Positions 46,697 through 55,121 are shown, counted from the first letter of the stretch. The stretch: DNA of 64,000 bases from Listeria monocytogenes ATCC 19117 (GCF_000307025.1 NC_018584.1:2108001-2172000), one strand, 5' to 3'. Numbers and translations are program-made. The notes: generated by a model not told the origin, from the sequence alone.

Positions 46697-47656
46697 ATGA
46701 AAAAGATTTTAATTATTTCTAGTTCGATTATCGTTGGTTTACTTGTCATTATTACTATTTGCGCAAGTTTTTACTTGTATAGTTATGCTTTAGCTCGTGA
46801 CAATTCCAGCATGAATGACACTGCAACAACAGACGAAACCACTGCCACAGCCAAACTAGCAAAGAAAAACCGGGAAGAAAATGTGGCTTGGATGGAAAAG
46901 CAAAATCTCACGCAATGGACAGAAACCTCAGCAGACGATTTGAAACTTGTTGCTACTTATTTAGCAGCAGATAAACCATCTAACACAACCATCATTTTAG
47001 CCCACGGTTATCGCGGTAAAAGCGGTAAAGTCGAAATGGCAGGTCTCGCTCGAATGTATCATGAAAAATTTGGTTACAACGTTTTAATGCCTGATGCTAG
47101 AGCGCACGGCAAAAGCGAAGGTGAAAATATTGGATTTGGTTGGCCTGAACGCAAAGATTATGTGCAGTGGATTGACCAAGTAATCGACAAAAATGGTACG
47201 GACACTCAAATCGCACTACATGGCGTGTCCATGGGTAGCTCCACTGTCCTTATGACAAGCGGCGAAAAACTACCAAAACAAGTAAAAAGTATTATCGCTG
47301 ATTGCGGCTATACATCGATGGACGCCGAACTTTCGTATCAACTAAAAGCCATGTTCCACTTACCGAAATTCCCAATAATCCCAACAGCTAGTCTGATTAA
47401 TAAATTCAAAGAAGGTTTCTTTTTCAGCGAAGCAAGTGCAGTTGATGCGGTCGCTAAAACAGACGTACCCATTTTTTACATCCACGGTGATGCTGATGCT
47501 TTCGTCCCTACAAATATGGTAGACGAACTCTATAAAGCTACCAATAGCTATAAAGAAAAATGGATTGTCAAAGGAGCAGAACACGGTCAAGCATTCACGG
47601 TAGATCCAAAGACATACGAAGAAAAAGTACGCCAATTTTTAAATAAAACGATGTAA
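46697..47656 (+). CDS. Membrane-anchored alpha/beta hydrolase
   Basis: 319 residues. An N-terminal transmembrane anchor (about 4-28) is followed by a Thr-rich linker and an alpha/beta hydrolase fold. The nucleophile elbow is HGVSMGSST (near 175), with Asp in IHGDADAFVP and His in KGAEHGQAF. Many Firmicute relatives have unknown substrates. AAAAAGGAG precedes the ATG; it is 24 bases after the ABC-F gene. Confidence 0.8.
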   Translation: MKKILIISSSIIVGLLVIITICASFYLYSYALARDNSSMNDTATTDETTATAKLAKKNREENVAWMEKQNLTQWTETSADDLKLVATYLAADKPSNTTIILAHGYRGKSGKVEMAGLARMYHEKFGYNVLMPDARAHGKSEGENIGFGWPERKDYVQWIDQVIDKNGTDTQIALHGVSMGSSTVLMTSGEKLPKQVKSIIADCGYTSMDAELSYQLKAMFHLPKFPIIPTASLINKFKEGFFFSEASAVDAVAKTDVPIFYIHGDADAFVPTNMVDELYKATNSYKEKWIVKGAEHGQAFTVDPKTYEEKVRQFLNKTM

Positions 47657-47706
47657 AAAGCAGTTATCCTCTAGGAACTAGATACTATCTGTTAGGAAGG
47701 AAAAAA

Positions 47707-47736
47707 TTGGCAAGTAATAAGTAAATGTGTTACTAT
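47707..47736 (+). promoter_or_regulatory. Promoter of antisense RNA 2
   Basis: TTGGCA (47707-47712), 18 bases, TACTAT (47731-47736). Predicted start near 47743, directly ahead of the GAGAG hairpin conserved between the two modules. Confidence 0.6.
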
Positions 47737-47742
47737 ATAAAT

Positions 47743-47863
47743 GAAAAGAGAGCCATGCGACAACATGACTCTCTCGCAAACACCATTTAAGATGGTGACA
47801 GCCTTTTATATGATTTATTTAAAAACCACTAGCTGTCAGGCTTATGAGTGGTTTTTATTTTTT
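47743..47863 (+). ncRNA. Antisense RNA of toxin module 2 (about 120 bases)
   Basis: Runs from the promoter at 47707-47736 to the bidirectional terminator near 47825-47863. It begins with a hairpin (GAGAGCCATG with CATGACTCTC, one mismatch), then a CACCAT/ATGGTG hairpin. It is plainly homologous to the RNA at 2790-2900 (shared GAAAAGAGAG start, CATTTAAG-TGG block, terminator). Its 3' part is complementary to the toxin 2 mRNA. CACCAT could also pair with the ATGGTG in the toxin leader, as in Fst/RNAII where two separate regions interact. Confidence 0.6.
47824..47863. terminator. Bidirectional terminator of toxin module 2
   Basis: AACCACT and AGTGGTT arms enclose an AGC/GCT helix. T-runs follow on both strands. 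Same arm sequences as at 2790-2822. Confidence 0.7.
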
Positions 47864-47941
47864 GTCATTTTTGCTGTTCATGATTGTTACGACTAAGACT
47901 GCAAAAGCAATCATCAGCGTAAGACTCTCGAAAACAGTCAC
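47855..47941 (-). CDS. Holin-like type I toxin peptide (28 residues)
   Basis: A GTG start gives MTVFESLTLMIAFAVLVVTI followed by MNSKNDKK. The start MTVFES, single hydrophobic helix and basic tail match the putative holin-like toxin family. GGAAAGGA lies six bases upstream. The GTG overlaps the stop of a 13-residue leader ORF (GTGA). The convergent antisense RNA covers the 3' end. It is full length, unlike the copy at 2720-2791. Confidence 0.7.
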   Translation of the reverse strand: MTVFESLTLMIAFAVLVVTIMNSKNDKK

Positions 47942-47979
47942 ACGTTTATCCTTTCCAGGTAACGCCTAAAAAACAACAT
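47938..47979 (-). CDS. Leader peptide of toxin module 2 (13 residues)
   Basis: MLFFRRYLERINV, with AGGTGG five bases ahead of the ATG. Its TGA overlaps the toxin GTG by two bases. The toxin ribosome site lies inside it. The DNA is similar to the leader ORF of module 1 but is read in another frame, so the act of translation may matter and not the peptide. Confidence 0.45.
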   Translation of the reverse strand: MLFFRRYLERINV

Positions 47980-48042
47980 AAACACCACCTACTTTCTGGA
48001 TGAAAAAGGCTGGTGCACCACCATAAACTTATTTGCATCACA

Positions 48043-48048
48043 ATTATA
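48043..48048 (-). promoter_or_regulatory. Extended -10 promoter of toxin module 2
   Basis: TGC-TATAAT on the minus strand, a perfect extended -10, with start near 48036. The block AAGTTTATGGTGGTG follows, as in module 1. Confidence 0.6.
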
Positions 48049-48130
48049 GCATGCAAGTATCTTTAGAAAAAGAGTTGGCGCGAAAGTTGTATTTTAGAGG
48101 CATAACCAGAAAATTGAGCTAATAAAAATA

Positions 48131-48199
48131 GACTGCAGCGAAAGTAATAGTTCACTTTCACTGCAGTCCGAAGCGTGCGGAACGAAAAATCGCGCGCTT
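48131..48199. terminator. Two hairpins downstream of tsaD
   Basis: GACTGCAG/CTGCAGTC (48131-48168), with an inner GAAAGT/ACTTTC helix and TATTTTTATT after it on the minus strand, is a good tsaD terminator. AAGCGTGCG/CGCGCGCTT (48171-48199) with a T-run on the plus strand lies between it and the tsaD stop. Confidence 0.65.
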
Positions 48200-48200
48200 T

Positions 48201-49223
48201 TTATATATCTTCCAGCAATAATCCCGGATTCGCATTCATATCAAAACCACTACGTTTTCCTTGTAAGAAACTCACAGTCCCTGCAGCAGCAATCATTGCC
48301 GCATTGTCTCCGCATAAGGCTAATGGTGGAATAATCAGTTCTGTCTCTGGAAGCTCTAGTTTTACTTCTTGAATAAGGCGTTCTCGTAAACCTTGGTTCG
48401 CTGCCACGCCTCCCGCAAGAAGCAGTTGTTTCACATCGTATTGTTTAGCAGCACGAATCGTTTTGCTTACTAAAACATCCACAACGCTTGCTTGAAAACT
48501 CGCCGCCATATCGTTTGGATTTGGCTCCTCACCACGCTGCCTTAAATTATGAAGCGTGTTAATAAAGGAAGACTTCAATCCACTAAAACTAAAATCAAAC
48601 GAACCCTCATCCATCATCGCTCTTGGGAAATGAAACGTATCTTCGCCGTCTTTGGCAAGTTTATCAATTTGCACGCCGCCTGGGTATGCGAGACCAAGTG
48701 TACGTGCCACTTTATCATAAGCTTCACCAGCTGCATCGTCCCTTGTCTCCCCGATAATTTCAAACTCATTATCTGCTTTCATTAAAACTAGTTCAGTATG
48801 ACCGCCGCTGACAACTAATGAAAGTAGCGGAAATTTGAATTCAGTTTCAAAACGATTTGCATAAATATGGCCAGCAATATGATGCACGCCAACTAAAGGT
48901 AAATTGTGCATAAAAGCGAGCGTTTTAGCCGCATTCACACCGATAAGCAGCGCACCAACTAGACCTGGACCTTCTGTCACAGCTATCCCGTCTAAATCAT
49001 CCATCGTCACATTTGCTTGTTTTAAAGCTTCTTCAATCACAAGCGTAATTTGCTCCACATGATGTCTTGATGCGATTTCAGGAACTACCCCGCCAAATCG
49101 TTTATGGCTCTCAATTTGAGAAGCCACCACACTCGATATAATTTCATTGCCATTTTTTACAACAGAAGCAGCTGTTTCATCGCAGCTAGATTCTATTCCA
49201 AGAATTAATGTATTTTTTTTCAT
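48201..49223 (-). CDS. tsaD: tRNA N6-threonylcarbamoyladenosine transferase subunit TsaD
   Basis: 340 residues from [20 protein letters not shown]. The metal-binding HxxxH is His115-His119 (VHHIAGH). The ASKHA fold motifs SGGHTELVL and [12 protein letters not shown] are present. With TsaB and TsaE it transfers threonylcarbamoyl to A37 of ANN-decoding tRNAs. The ATG overlaps the rimI stop (ATGA). Confidence 0.96.
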   Translation of the reverse strand: MKKNTLILGIESSCDETAASVVKNGNEIISSVVASQIESHKRFGGVVPEIASRHHVEQITLVIEEALKQANVTMDDLDGIAVTEGPGLVGALLIGVNAAKTLAFMHNLPLVGVHHIAGHIYANRFETEFKFPLLSLVVSGGHTELVLMKADNEFEIIGETRDDAAGEAYDKVARTLGLAYPGGVQIDKLAKDGEDTFHFPRAMMDEGSFDFSFSGLKSSFINTLHNLRQRGEEPNPNDMAASFQASVVDVLVSKTIRAAKQYDVKQLLLAGGVAANQGLRERLIQEVKLELPETELIIPPLALCGDNAAMIAAAGTVSFLQGKRSGFDMNANPGLLLEDI

Positions 49224-49675
49224 AAGTCCACCCACATCACTAGCGCGTCTTCTTTCGTATCCGGATAATAGTTTTTCCGAATGGCGCCGTCTTGAAATCC
49301 TAATTTCTTATAAAGCCCTTGTGCTACATCGTTGGATACGCGAACTTCTAACGTCATCCGAACAACTCCACGCTCTTTCGCAACTCGAATCATTTCTCGC
49401 AAAAGCGCCTCACCATAATGATTCCCTTGATAATCTGGATGAATCGCAATATTCGTAATATGTCCTTCATCTAAAACGAGCCAAACACCCGCATAACCTA
49501 CTACTTGTTCCTTATATATCGCAAGTAAATAATAGGCGTATTGGTTAATAATAAATTCATTCCGAAAAGCTGCTTCCGTCCAAGGTACCGTGAATGCTGC
49601 ATTTTCGACATTCATAATACTTTTCAAGTCAGTCACGGTTGCTTCCCGAAATAATAAGGCTTCATCCAAACTCAC
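49220..49675 (-). CDS. rimI: RimI-type N-acetyltransferase
   Basis: 151 residues from GTG at 49675, which overlaps the tsaB stop (GTGA) and has GAGGGG upstream. An in-frame ATG eight codons earlier lies within tsaB without a ribosome site. GNAT fold with the acetyl-CoA loop [15 protein letters not shown] (near 80). RimI acetylates the N-terminus of ribosomal protein S18 in E. coli; here, as in other Firmicutes, it is embedded in the t6A operon. Confidence 0.9.
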   Translation of the reverse strand: MSLDEALLFREATVTDLKSIMNVENAAFTVPWTEAAFRNEFIINQYAYYLLAIYKEQVVGYAGVWLVLDEGHITNIAIHPDYQGNHYGEALLREMIRVAKERGVVRMTLEVRVSNDVAQGLYKKLGFQDGAIRKNYYPDTKEDALVMWVDL

Positions 49676-50364
49676 TCGGAACCCCTCGATTCCAACCATT
49701 TGCTCTCCGCTTCTGCCAGTTTTAAATAATCAGGAACAAAGTTGTCTGCCGGTTCTCCGTCTAAATTCTCTGCCAGTTTTACAAGAGAACTAGCTCGTGA
49801 GTAAGTATAATCTGCCTGCGCAAAAACCGCCCGCTCACCGAGGACTTCCGTCACAGTCACACAAATTTGTTCTGTTAAGGTTCCGACAAATAAAATGGGC
49901 TCCTCGCTAGACAGGAATTGTTCTAGTAATTCAGTTAACGCAATATGTCCGTCCGCGATAACACTCTGCATTTCACCTTCGCTTGCTTGATAAACGCCCG
50001 CATATACATTACTACGGCGCGCATCCATCAACGCGACCACTTTTCCAGGAAAGTACAAACCATTCTCTGCTAAAAGTGCCAAAGAGGAAATCCCGACAAT
50101 CGGAATCCCTGCATCCCAAGCCATTGTTTTCGCAACTGTTACACCAATACGAAGCCCGGTATAAGACCCTGGACCTTTTGCTACAGCAATCTTTTCTAAG
50201 TCAGTAGGTTTTACTCCACATTCTTCCATCAAAACAGCAATCGCTGGAAGCAACCGCACACTATGATTTTTTTTCAAATTCGTTGTATATTCGCCGATAA
50301 CGACACCTTCATTAAAAAGCGCTATCGCCATCGTATCGGAAGACGTATCCATCCCAAGTATCAT
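49672..50364 (-). CDS. tsaB: t6A complex dimerisation subunit TsaB
   Basis: 230 residues, MILGMDTSSDTMAIALFNEG, with the ASKHA N-terminal strand and the conserved GPGSYTGLRIGVT (near 65). It holds TsaD and TsaE together. Overlaps tsaE (ATGA) and rimI. Confidence 0.95.
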   Translation of the reverse strand: MILGMDTSSDTMAIALFNEGVVIGEYTTNLKKNHSVRLLPAIAVLMEECGVKPTDLEKIAVAKGPGSYTGLRIGVTVAKTMAWDAGIPIVGISSLALLAENGLYFPGKVVALMDARRSNVYAGVYQASEGEMQSVIADGHIALTELLEQFLSSEEPILFVGTLTEQICVTVTEVLGERAVFAQADYTYSRASSLVKLAENLDGEPADNFVPDYLKLAEAESKWLESRGSE

Positions 50365-50822
50365 TTCCCAAAAACCTCCATTGCAAGTTGCTCATATCTT
50401 TCTCCAACTGGCTTCACAACCAATTTACGCGTATTCTCATCTATATGAAAAAGCTGAATTTCCAAGTATTCTTCTGGCAAATCTTCGCGAACAAACTGCG
50501 CCCACTCAACCACGCTTACACCTGCTCCGTAGAAATACTCCTCCAAACCAAGTTCATCCGCCGAAGCATCTTCCAAACGGTACACGTCCATATGATAAAG
50601 TGGCAAGCGTCCTTTCTTATATTCACGAATGATTGTAAATGTCGGACTTTTAATCATTTGCGGAATCAAAAGACCTTCACCGAGACCTTTGGTAAAAGTA
50701 GTTTTACCCGCGCCGAGATCACCTTCAAGCAAAATCACATCTCCAGCTGTCAATTGTTCACCAAGTTGTTTTGCGCGAAGCCTTGTCTCTCTTTCACTTG
50801 TCATTATCAATTCGAATTCCAT
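50361..50822 (-). CDS. tsaE: t6A ATPase subunit TsaE
   Basis: 153 residues. Walker A GDLGAGKTTFTKGLGEGL (near 34) followed by the switch-like KSPTFTIIREY and YHMDVYRLED. ATP hydrolysis by TsaE drives turnover of the TsaBD complex. First gene of the tsaE-tsaB-rimI-tsaD operon. Confidence 0.95.
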   Translation of the reverse strand: MEFELIMTSERETRLRAKQLGEQLTAGDVILLEGDLGAGKTTFTKGLGEGLLIPQMIKSPTFTIIREYKKGRLPLYHMDVYRLEDASADELGLEEYFYGAGVSVVEWAQFVREDLPEEYLEIQLFHIDENTRKLVVKPVGERYEQLAMEVFGK

Positions 50823-50891
50823 TACCTCACCCGTCCATCATTTTCTCTACATATCATACCACAAAGCCGCGCCAAAATAAAAATCAAAAAA

Positions 50892-50918
50892 ACGCAACGA
50901 CCTAAGTCGCTGCGTCTT
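50892..50918 (-). terminator. Terminator after the 380-residue lipoprotein gene
   Basis: On the minus strand ACGCAGCGAC, a short loop and GTCGTTGCGT, then seven T. Confidence 0.85.
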
Positions 50919-50926
50919 TCGATTGA

Positions 50927-52069
50927 TTAATAATTAGTTCCACTTATATCCATTCCGCCATACATTTTTGCTGTTACATCTGTGATGATTTTATTTAGCT
51001 CTTCGCTAGAAATAACTTCATCTTTTGTAGGAAAATCTTCAATTGGAACAAATTCTTCTGCTTTTGTTTTCACCGTAAAGCTAATAGACTCAGGAGCGCT
51101 CGCATCAGATTTATCTTCTATTTTTGTTTGAAGAGTAAGTGTATCTAAGCTGTTCTCTTTTCCTGATTTTACAGTAAGTTTATTATTAATTAAGTACGTT
51201 TTATTTTCTTTTAATTCTTTCGCAGCATCTGTTAAACTCGATTTCATTTCTGTATACGTGGAATCAAAATCTGTTACTGCATCTGAACCTTGGCTTTCTG
51301 CAATAACTTTAAGATCTGCTTTTACTTTTTCATCATCCATTAATTTAGCTACTTGGTTCATCAAGTTCGCGATATCGGCGTTTTTAATCGTAACGCTAAC
51401 AGTACCATCATCCGCTTCTTTAAAACGATCTTTTTCTAAGCCCGTGAAATAAGTATCAACTAATTTTATCGCTTTTTTGTTTAAATCTTTCGTCGCTGCT
51501 TCAATTTCTTTCGTATCTACAGCTGTTTTTGCCTCTGGTTGATCTGTTAATGAACTGGTTAATTCTTCAGTACTAAGATATTTATTTTTTAGATCAGGGT
51601 AGTCGGTGTTAATTTTAGACCACATACCACCAGTCGCTTGATCTAAATAACTAAGTAAAGAAGCATCTGGCTCTACAATGGTTTTAAGTGGAATATAGGC
51701 ATTTCCCGTTTTACTATCTACTAAAAAATCTAAATCCATTGAAATTGGTAGTAAGTTATTCGTTGATGTTACATTGAATTTTGCTTCTGATTTGTTTGCT
51801 TTCTTGTCAGTTGATGTTGTTACAGAAAGCTTAATGTCTTTTAAAATCCCCATCGTTTGAGCACTTGGGTCGGTGCTTGAAACATTGATATCATTTACAG
51901 CAAAAGAAGTTGTATATGTAGATTGATCAGGTACATTCATCCCATTTTTCATTGTTTGAACAAATTTACCTTGTGGTGTTTTTGCTGCTTTTTCTTCCGC
52001 GCTTTCCCCACAAGCGCTGATTACTAATACTAAAGCTAACAAAATTGATAATAAAATCCCTTTTTTCAT
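50927..52069 (-). CDS. Lipoprotein of unknown function (380 residues)
   Basis: Signal peptide with lipobox VISAC (Cys20, MKKGILLSILLALVLVISAC). The mature protein is Lys/Thr/Asp-rich with no enzymatic motif, and resembles the LppX/LprG-like or DUF6612-type lipoprotein fold by general appearance only. GGAGGAGAATC precedes the ATG. It stands alone between two terminators. Function unknown; anchored outside the membrane. Confidence 0.7.
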   Translation of the reverse strand: MKKGILLSILLALVLVISACGESAEEKAAKTPQGKFVQTMKNGMNVPDQSTYTTSFAVNDINVSSTDPSAQTMGILKDIKLSVTTSTDKKANKSEAKFNVTSTNNLLPISMDLDFLVDSKTGNAYIPLKTIVEPDASLLSYLDQATGGMWSKINTDYPDLKNKYLSTEELTSSLTDQPEAKTAVDTKEIEAATKDLNKKAIKLVDTYFTGLEKDRFKEADDGTVSVTIKNADIANLMNQVAKLMDDEKVKADLKVIAESQGSDAVTDFDSTYTEMKSSLTDAAKELKENKTYLINNKLTVKSGKENSLDTLTLQTKIEDKSDASAPESISFTVKTKAEEFVPIEDFPTKDEVISSEELNKIITDVTAKMYGGMDISGTNY

Positions 52070-52170
52070 GATTCTCCTCCTAGGTGATTAATACATTAAA
52101 ATTAACACACTTTAAGGTCTGAAAACAAGAGAATTTACAATAGTTCATTAGTCTGACACAAATTCCTATA

Positions 52171-52207
52171 AAAAAAGCGTTCCTTTTAGAAAGGCCCGCT
52201 CGCTTTT
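52171..52207 (-). terminator. Terminator after the small lipoprotein gene
   Basis: AAAAGCG and CGCTTTTTTT (minus strand) enclose a CCTTT/AAAGG helix with small internal loops. Confidence 0.65.
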
Positions 52208-52586
52208 ATTTTGGAGTCACTTTTAAAGATGTAGCATTTTCAGATACTTTTCCAGGGGCGGGTGAAGTAATATTTGAACCTTGTGGAAATACAGCTCTAA
52301 CAGTATCTTCCTCTTTGATATCAGCAAGTTTCATTGCTTTTCCAGTGGTCGCATTTGTTACGGCAGTATTGCTACTCACTGTAATCAAGACTTCACTTGC
52401 GTAATTGTTTTTTTCACCACTCCACGTTAATGTCCCATTGACTGTCAACTCATTATTATTCTCTAACAAACTAGTATCCGTTACTGTTCCGTCAAGGACT
52501 AAAGCAGGCACTTCTGCTTGATTACAACCCGCTAAAAATAGTACCACTAGTAAAACCGGCAATATTACCTTTTTAAAACCTGTCAT
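52206..52586 (-). CDS. Small lipoprotein (126 residues)
   Basis: Starts MTGFKKVILPVLLVVLFLAG, with lipobox LAGC (Cys21). GAGAGAGCG lies before the ATG; a frame extending 35 codons upstream is not supported. The mature part looks like a small beta-barrel domain (DGTVTDTSLLENNNELTVNG). Function unknown. Confidence 0.65.
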   Translation of the reverse strand: MTGFKKVILPVLLVVLFLAGCNQAEVPALVLDGTVTDTSLLENNNELTVNGTLTWSGEKNNYASEVLITVSSNTAVTNATTGKAMKLADIKEEDTVRAVFPQGSNITSPAPGKVSENATSLKVTPK

Positions 52587-52680
52587 CGCTCTCTCTCGTC
52601 CTCTCTGAAGCTTATCGTTCTTTCTAGCATAGCATTTAGCAGAAATACAGGCAATTGTTTTCTTGTTTCTTAAACAATTC

Positions 52681-53037
52681 TTATACACCAAGCATCAAAC
52701 CGAGAAAAGCAGCTATTAAGCCAAACACATAGGTACAACCTAGATAAGAAAATAATACACGATAATTCGTCTTCCATTTTAATTCCATACTTTCCACTTT
52801 AAACGTAGAAAAAGTCGTATATCCTCCCATAAATCCTGTACCTAAAAAAAGTTGCCAAACCGGTCCAAGAGCAGAGGAAACAAGAAAACCTAATAAAAAT
52901 GAACCAGTAATATTAATAAAAAAAGTCGCAAAAGGAAAGTTTGTTTTCCATTTACTTTTGACCAATACAGAAATTCCATATCGTAGCATCGCACCAAGAG
53001 CCGCTCCAAATCCTACAAGTACGAAATTAACTAACAC
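52681..53037 (-). CDS. crcB2: Fluoride channel subunit CrcB/Fluc 2
   Basis: 118 residues from GTG at 53037, six bases after GAGGTG; a GTG three codons earlier is less well placed. Four transmembrane helices with the CrcB motifs GAALGAMLRYGIS and GTGFMGGYTTFSTF. It overlaps crcB1 by 11 bases. Paired short crcB genes usually form heterodimeric fluoride exporters. Confidence 0.9.
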   Translation of the reverse strand: MLVNFVLVGFGAALGAMLRYGISVLVKSKWKTNFPFATFFINITGSFLLGFLVSSALGPVWQLFLGTGFMGGYTTFSTFKVESMELKWKTNYRVLFSYLGCTYVFGLIAAFLGLMLGV

Positions 53038-53416
53038 GATGCTCACCTCGATTCAAAAGCTTATTGCTAAGCATCCGCCCAAACTTCACCATAATAAGCC
53101 CACCAATGAAACTAGCTAACACATAGCTAACCGCAAATAACCATGCGCCACTTTGCACTAGTTGAATTGTGTCTACACTAAAAGCCGAGAAAGTCGTAAA
53201 CGCGCCAATAAAACCAGTCCCAATCCCGTTCAAAATTACCAATGAAATACGAGATTTTTCTGCCAAAAATTGCATAAGAAAAGCCAACAAAAAACAACCT
53301 ATTAAATTAACTGCTAATGTCGCAGAAGGAAAATCCCCGCCACCAAGCCACAAGTTCATTGCATATCGGCACATACCACCTAATGCGCCAAAAACCCCTA
53401 CATATAAAAAATACAT
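53027..53416 (-). CDS. crcB1: Fluoride channel subunit CrcB/Fluc 1
   Basis: 129 residues from MYFLYVGVFGALGGMCRYAM, with GTGGGG eight bases upstream. Four transmembrane helices and the GTGFIGAFTTFSAFS motif that lines the fluoride path. The upstream leader contains a terminator-like hairpin but no sequence I can match to the fluoride riboswitch. Confidence 0.9.
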   Translation of the reverse strand: MYFLYVGVFGALGGMCRYAMNLWLGGGDFPSATLAVNLIGCFLLAFLMQFLAEKSRISLVILNGIGTGFIGAFTTFSAFSVDTIQLVQSGAWLFAVSYVLASFIGGLIMVKFGRMLSNKLLNRGEHRVS

Positions 53417-53441
53417 CTCCAAGACCCCACTTCACAAAAAA

Positions 53442-53525
53442 ACTACCCTGAAATATTTGTATTCCGGGCAGTCGCCTTTGTCCTATTTCTACTATACTAT
53501 AACGCAAAACATTCCAATTATTCAA
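53442..53525 (-). promoter_or_regulatory. crcB leader: promoter followed by a terminator-like hairpin
   Basis: On the minus strand TTGAAT (53520-53525), 18 bases, TATAGT (53496-53501) overlap the stop of the GyrI-like gene. About 20 bases after the predicted start, ACTGCCC (complement of 53466-53472) pairs with GGGTAGT (53442-53448), followed by seven T and then the crcB1 ribosome site. The hairpin can end the GyrI-like transcript, or act as an attenuator for crcB. Neither is proven. Confidence 0.45.
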
Positions 53526-54148
53526 CTCACTGGAAGTCGAAGGATGGTCTTCATTTTTTCTGGGTCCACTTTACGCGGATCACTCAAATAAATTTCGTGG
53601 TGTTTACGAACAGCCCCTGTATCATTATGAAGTCCTTCTGTTTCCATGAATTGGTGCATTTCCGCGACCGTTTTCACTTCTTCACTAAAAGGGCCAATAT
53701 GCATCATCTGCACACATTCTCCTTCTTCAAAACGAACCAATTTTACGTGACTCGTATCAAGATCAGGCTTTTTCTTCTTAGCAACCTCTTTCGCCCATTC
53801 CAACACTTCTTCGGTGACAAAGTCCGGTTGTCTAAGAATGGATGTCCAAAGCCACGCATCTCTATCCTTTAAATCAAACCTCTCTTCAGACCACCAAAAA
53901 CCTTCCAGCGGCGGTACAACAAAATCCGTGTAACCATCCAGACGCGTCTCGCCCATCTTGCTCATTTTAATCGTGTACGCAATCGCATAAAGAGACTGCA
54001 CTGCTTTTTGATACGCCTCACCGTCCGGATCACCTTTCCCATCCACCATCAAAAAATTCATTTCCGGAACAAAAATACGCTCTGGCTTCCTTTTAGGCGC
54101 GTAGAATTTCTTCTCTTCTTTTTTAAAATCAATTTTCTTTTCAGTCAT
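53522..54148 (-). CDS. GyrI-like small-molecule-binding protein
   Basis: 208 residues from MTEKKIDFKKEEKKFYAPKR. GGAGGAATTCAA sets the start. The sequence fits the stand-alone GyrI-like/SOUL-type domain family (LEGFWWSEERFDLKDRDAWLW; ECVQMMHIGPFSEEVKT with the conserved HxGPF). Such proteins bind or hydrolyse small hydrophobic compounds. It overlaps the upstream phosphotransferase-like gene by four bases. Confidence 0.7.
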   Translation of the reverse strand: MTEKKIDFKKEEKKFYAPKRKPERIFVPEMNFLMVDGKGDPDGEAYQKAVQSLYAIAYTIKMSKMGETRLDGYTDFVVPPLEGFWWSEERFDLKDRDAWLWTSILRQPDFVTEEVLEWAKEVAKKKKPDLDTSHVKLVRFEEGECVQMMHIGPFSEEVKTVAEMHQFMETEGLHNDTGAVRKHHEIYLSDPRKVDPEKMKTILRLPVS

Positions 54149-55038
54149 TTGAATTCCTCCTCGTTCATCCAATTCGGCACTATCCTTTGAAAATTATCGT
54201 GACTAGCGACCGTCTTTGCTGCATAATCCATCAACTTTTTAAAATTACGAGATTCATTTTTTGCTGCCCAATTAACAGCCGAAGTAATATGCATCGCCGT
54301 GTAAAGCGCGTAAAGATTCCAAAAATCCGTAACTTCTTCTTTATCAATATAGCCTAAAATATTTCCTCGTGCAAAAGGTATACTGACCTCTGTTGTAAAA
54401 AAGCCGATTTTAGCTAGATCAAATAAAGGATCGCCGAACTCTAACCGATTAAAATCAATTAGCCCCACAAACTTTTTGTTGTTTAAAATAATATTCGCTG
54501 GATGAAAATCTCCATGTTGTAAACAAATCGGTCTATTTTTTAATCTAGCTATATTCTCATTAACAAACTTTTCGGTGTCTGTTAAAAAAAAAGCTGTTAT
54601 TTCTAATTCTTTTAATTCCTTCACTTTTCGTTCAAATTTAACCGTTTGAAAATCCAACCAGTTCATTTTTGGTATAGCAAGCGGAATTTTATGAACTTCT
54701 CGTAAAATTTCCCCTGCTGAAAAACCAGCTTTTAACTGTTCTGAATGAGATAAACGGGTCATGCCAATTTCTGCGTCTTCGCCTCGCAAATAACTAATAA
54801 TCATATAGCCTTCTCTTTCGATAAAGCCGAAATCATATGCTTTTGGAACAAATGGAGTTTGAGAATCTAATGCTTGGATTATTTTAAACTCTTGCTCCCG
54901 TTCTTGAAGTAAATCTATAGGAAAAACACGAACAAGGTAAGTTTCATCCACCTGGTATTTCCTATCAACAGAAAAGCCTTTGTTTATTTCCGAAATCACT
55001 TTCGCATTATGCAACATTTTTAGTTGTGTCACATCCAT
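54145..55038 (-). CDS. Aminoglycoside phosphotransferase-like kinase
   Basis: 297 residues from MDVTQLKMLHNAKV, with GGAGGAGAG upstream; an in-frame ATG 12 codons earlier is rejected. The APH fold shows the catalytic loop CLQHGDFHPANIILNN (near 190) and the metal-binding IDFNRLEFGDPLFDLA. It is likely a small-molecule kinase; there is no proof that it confers drug resistance. It is coupled with the GyrI-like gene. Confidence 0.75.
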   Translation of the reverse strand: MDVTQLKMLHNAKVISEINKGFSVDRKYQVDETYLVRVFPIDLLQEREQEFKIIQALDSQTPFVPKAYDFGFIEREGYMIISYLRGEDAEIGMTRLSHSEQLKAGFSAGEILREVHKIPLAIPKMNWLDFQTVKFERKVKELKELEITAFFLTDTEKFVNENIARLKNRPICLQHGDFHPANIILNNKKFVGLIDFNRLEFGDPLFDLAKIGFFTTEVSIPFARGNILGYIDKEEVTDFWNLYALYTAMHITSAVNWAAKNESRNFKKLMDYAAKTVASHDNFQRIVPNWMNEEEFK

Positions 55039-55121
55039 AATCAGCTCTCCTCCTATAAATTCACTATTCTTCATTATACAAGAATACGCTTACTTTTTTC
55101 CAATTATCTTCGTAGAATTTG

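Noticed and set aside
50388-50930. 180-residue open frame on the plus strand opposite tsaE
   Set aside because: No ribosome site and it lies opposite a conserved gene with clear motifs.
53423-53500. Fluoride riboswitch ahead of crcB1
   Set aside because: The conserved blocks of the crcB motif could not be found on reading; only a promoter and hairpin are visible.
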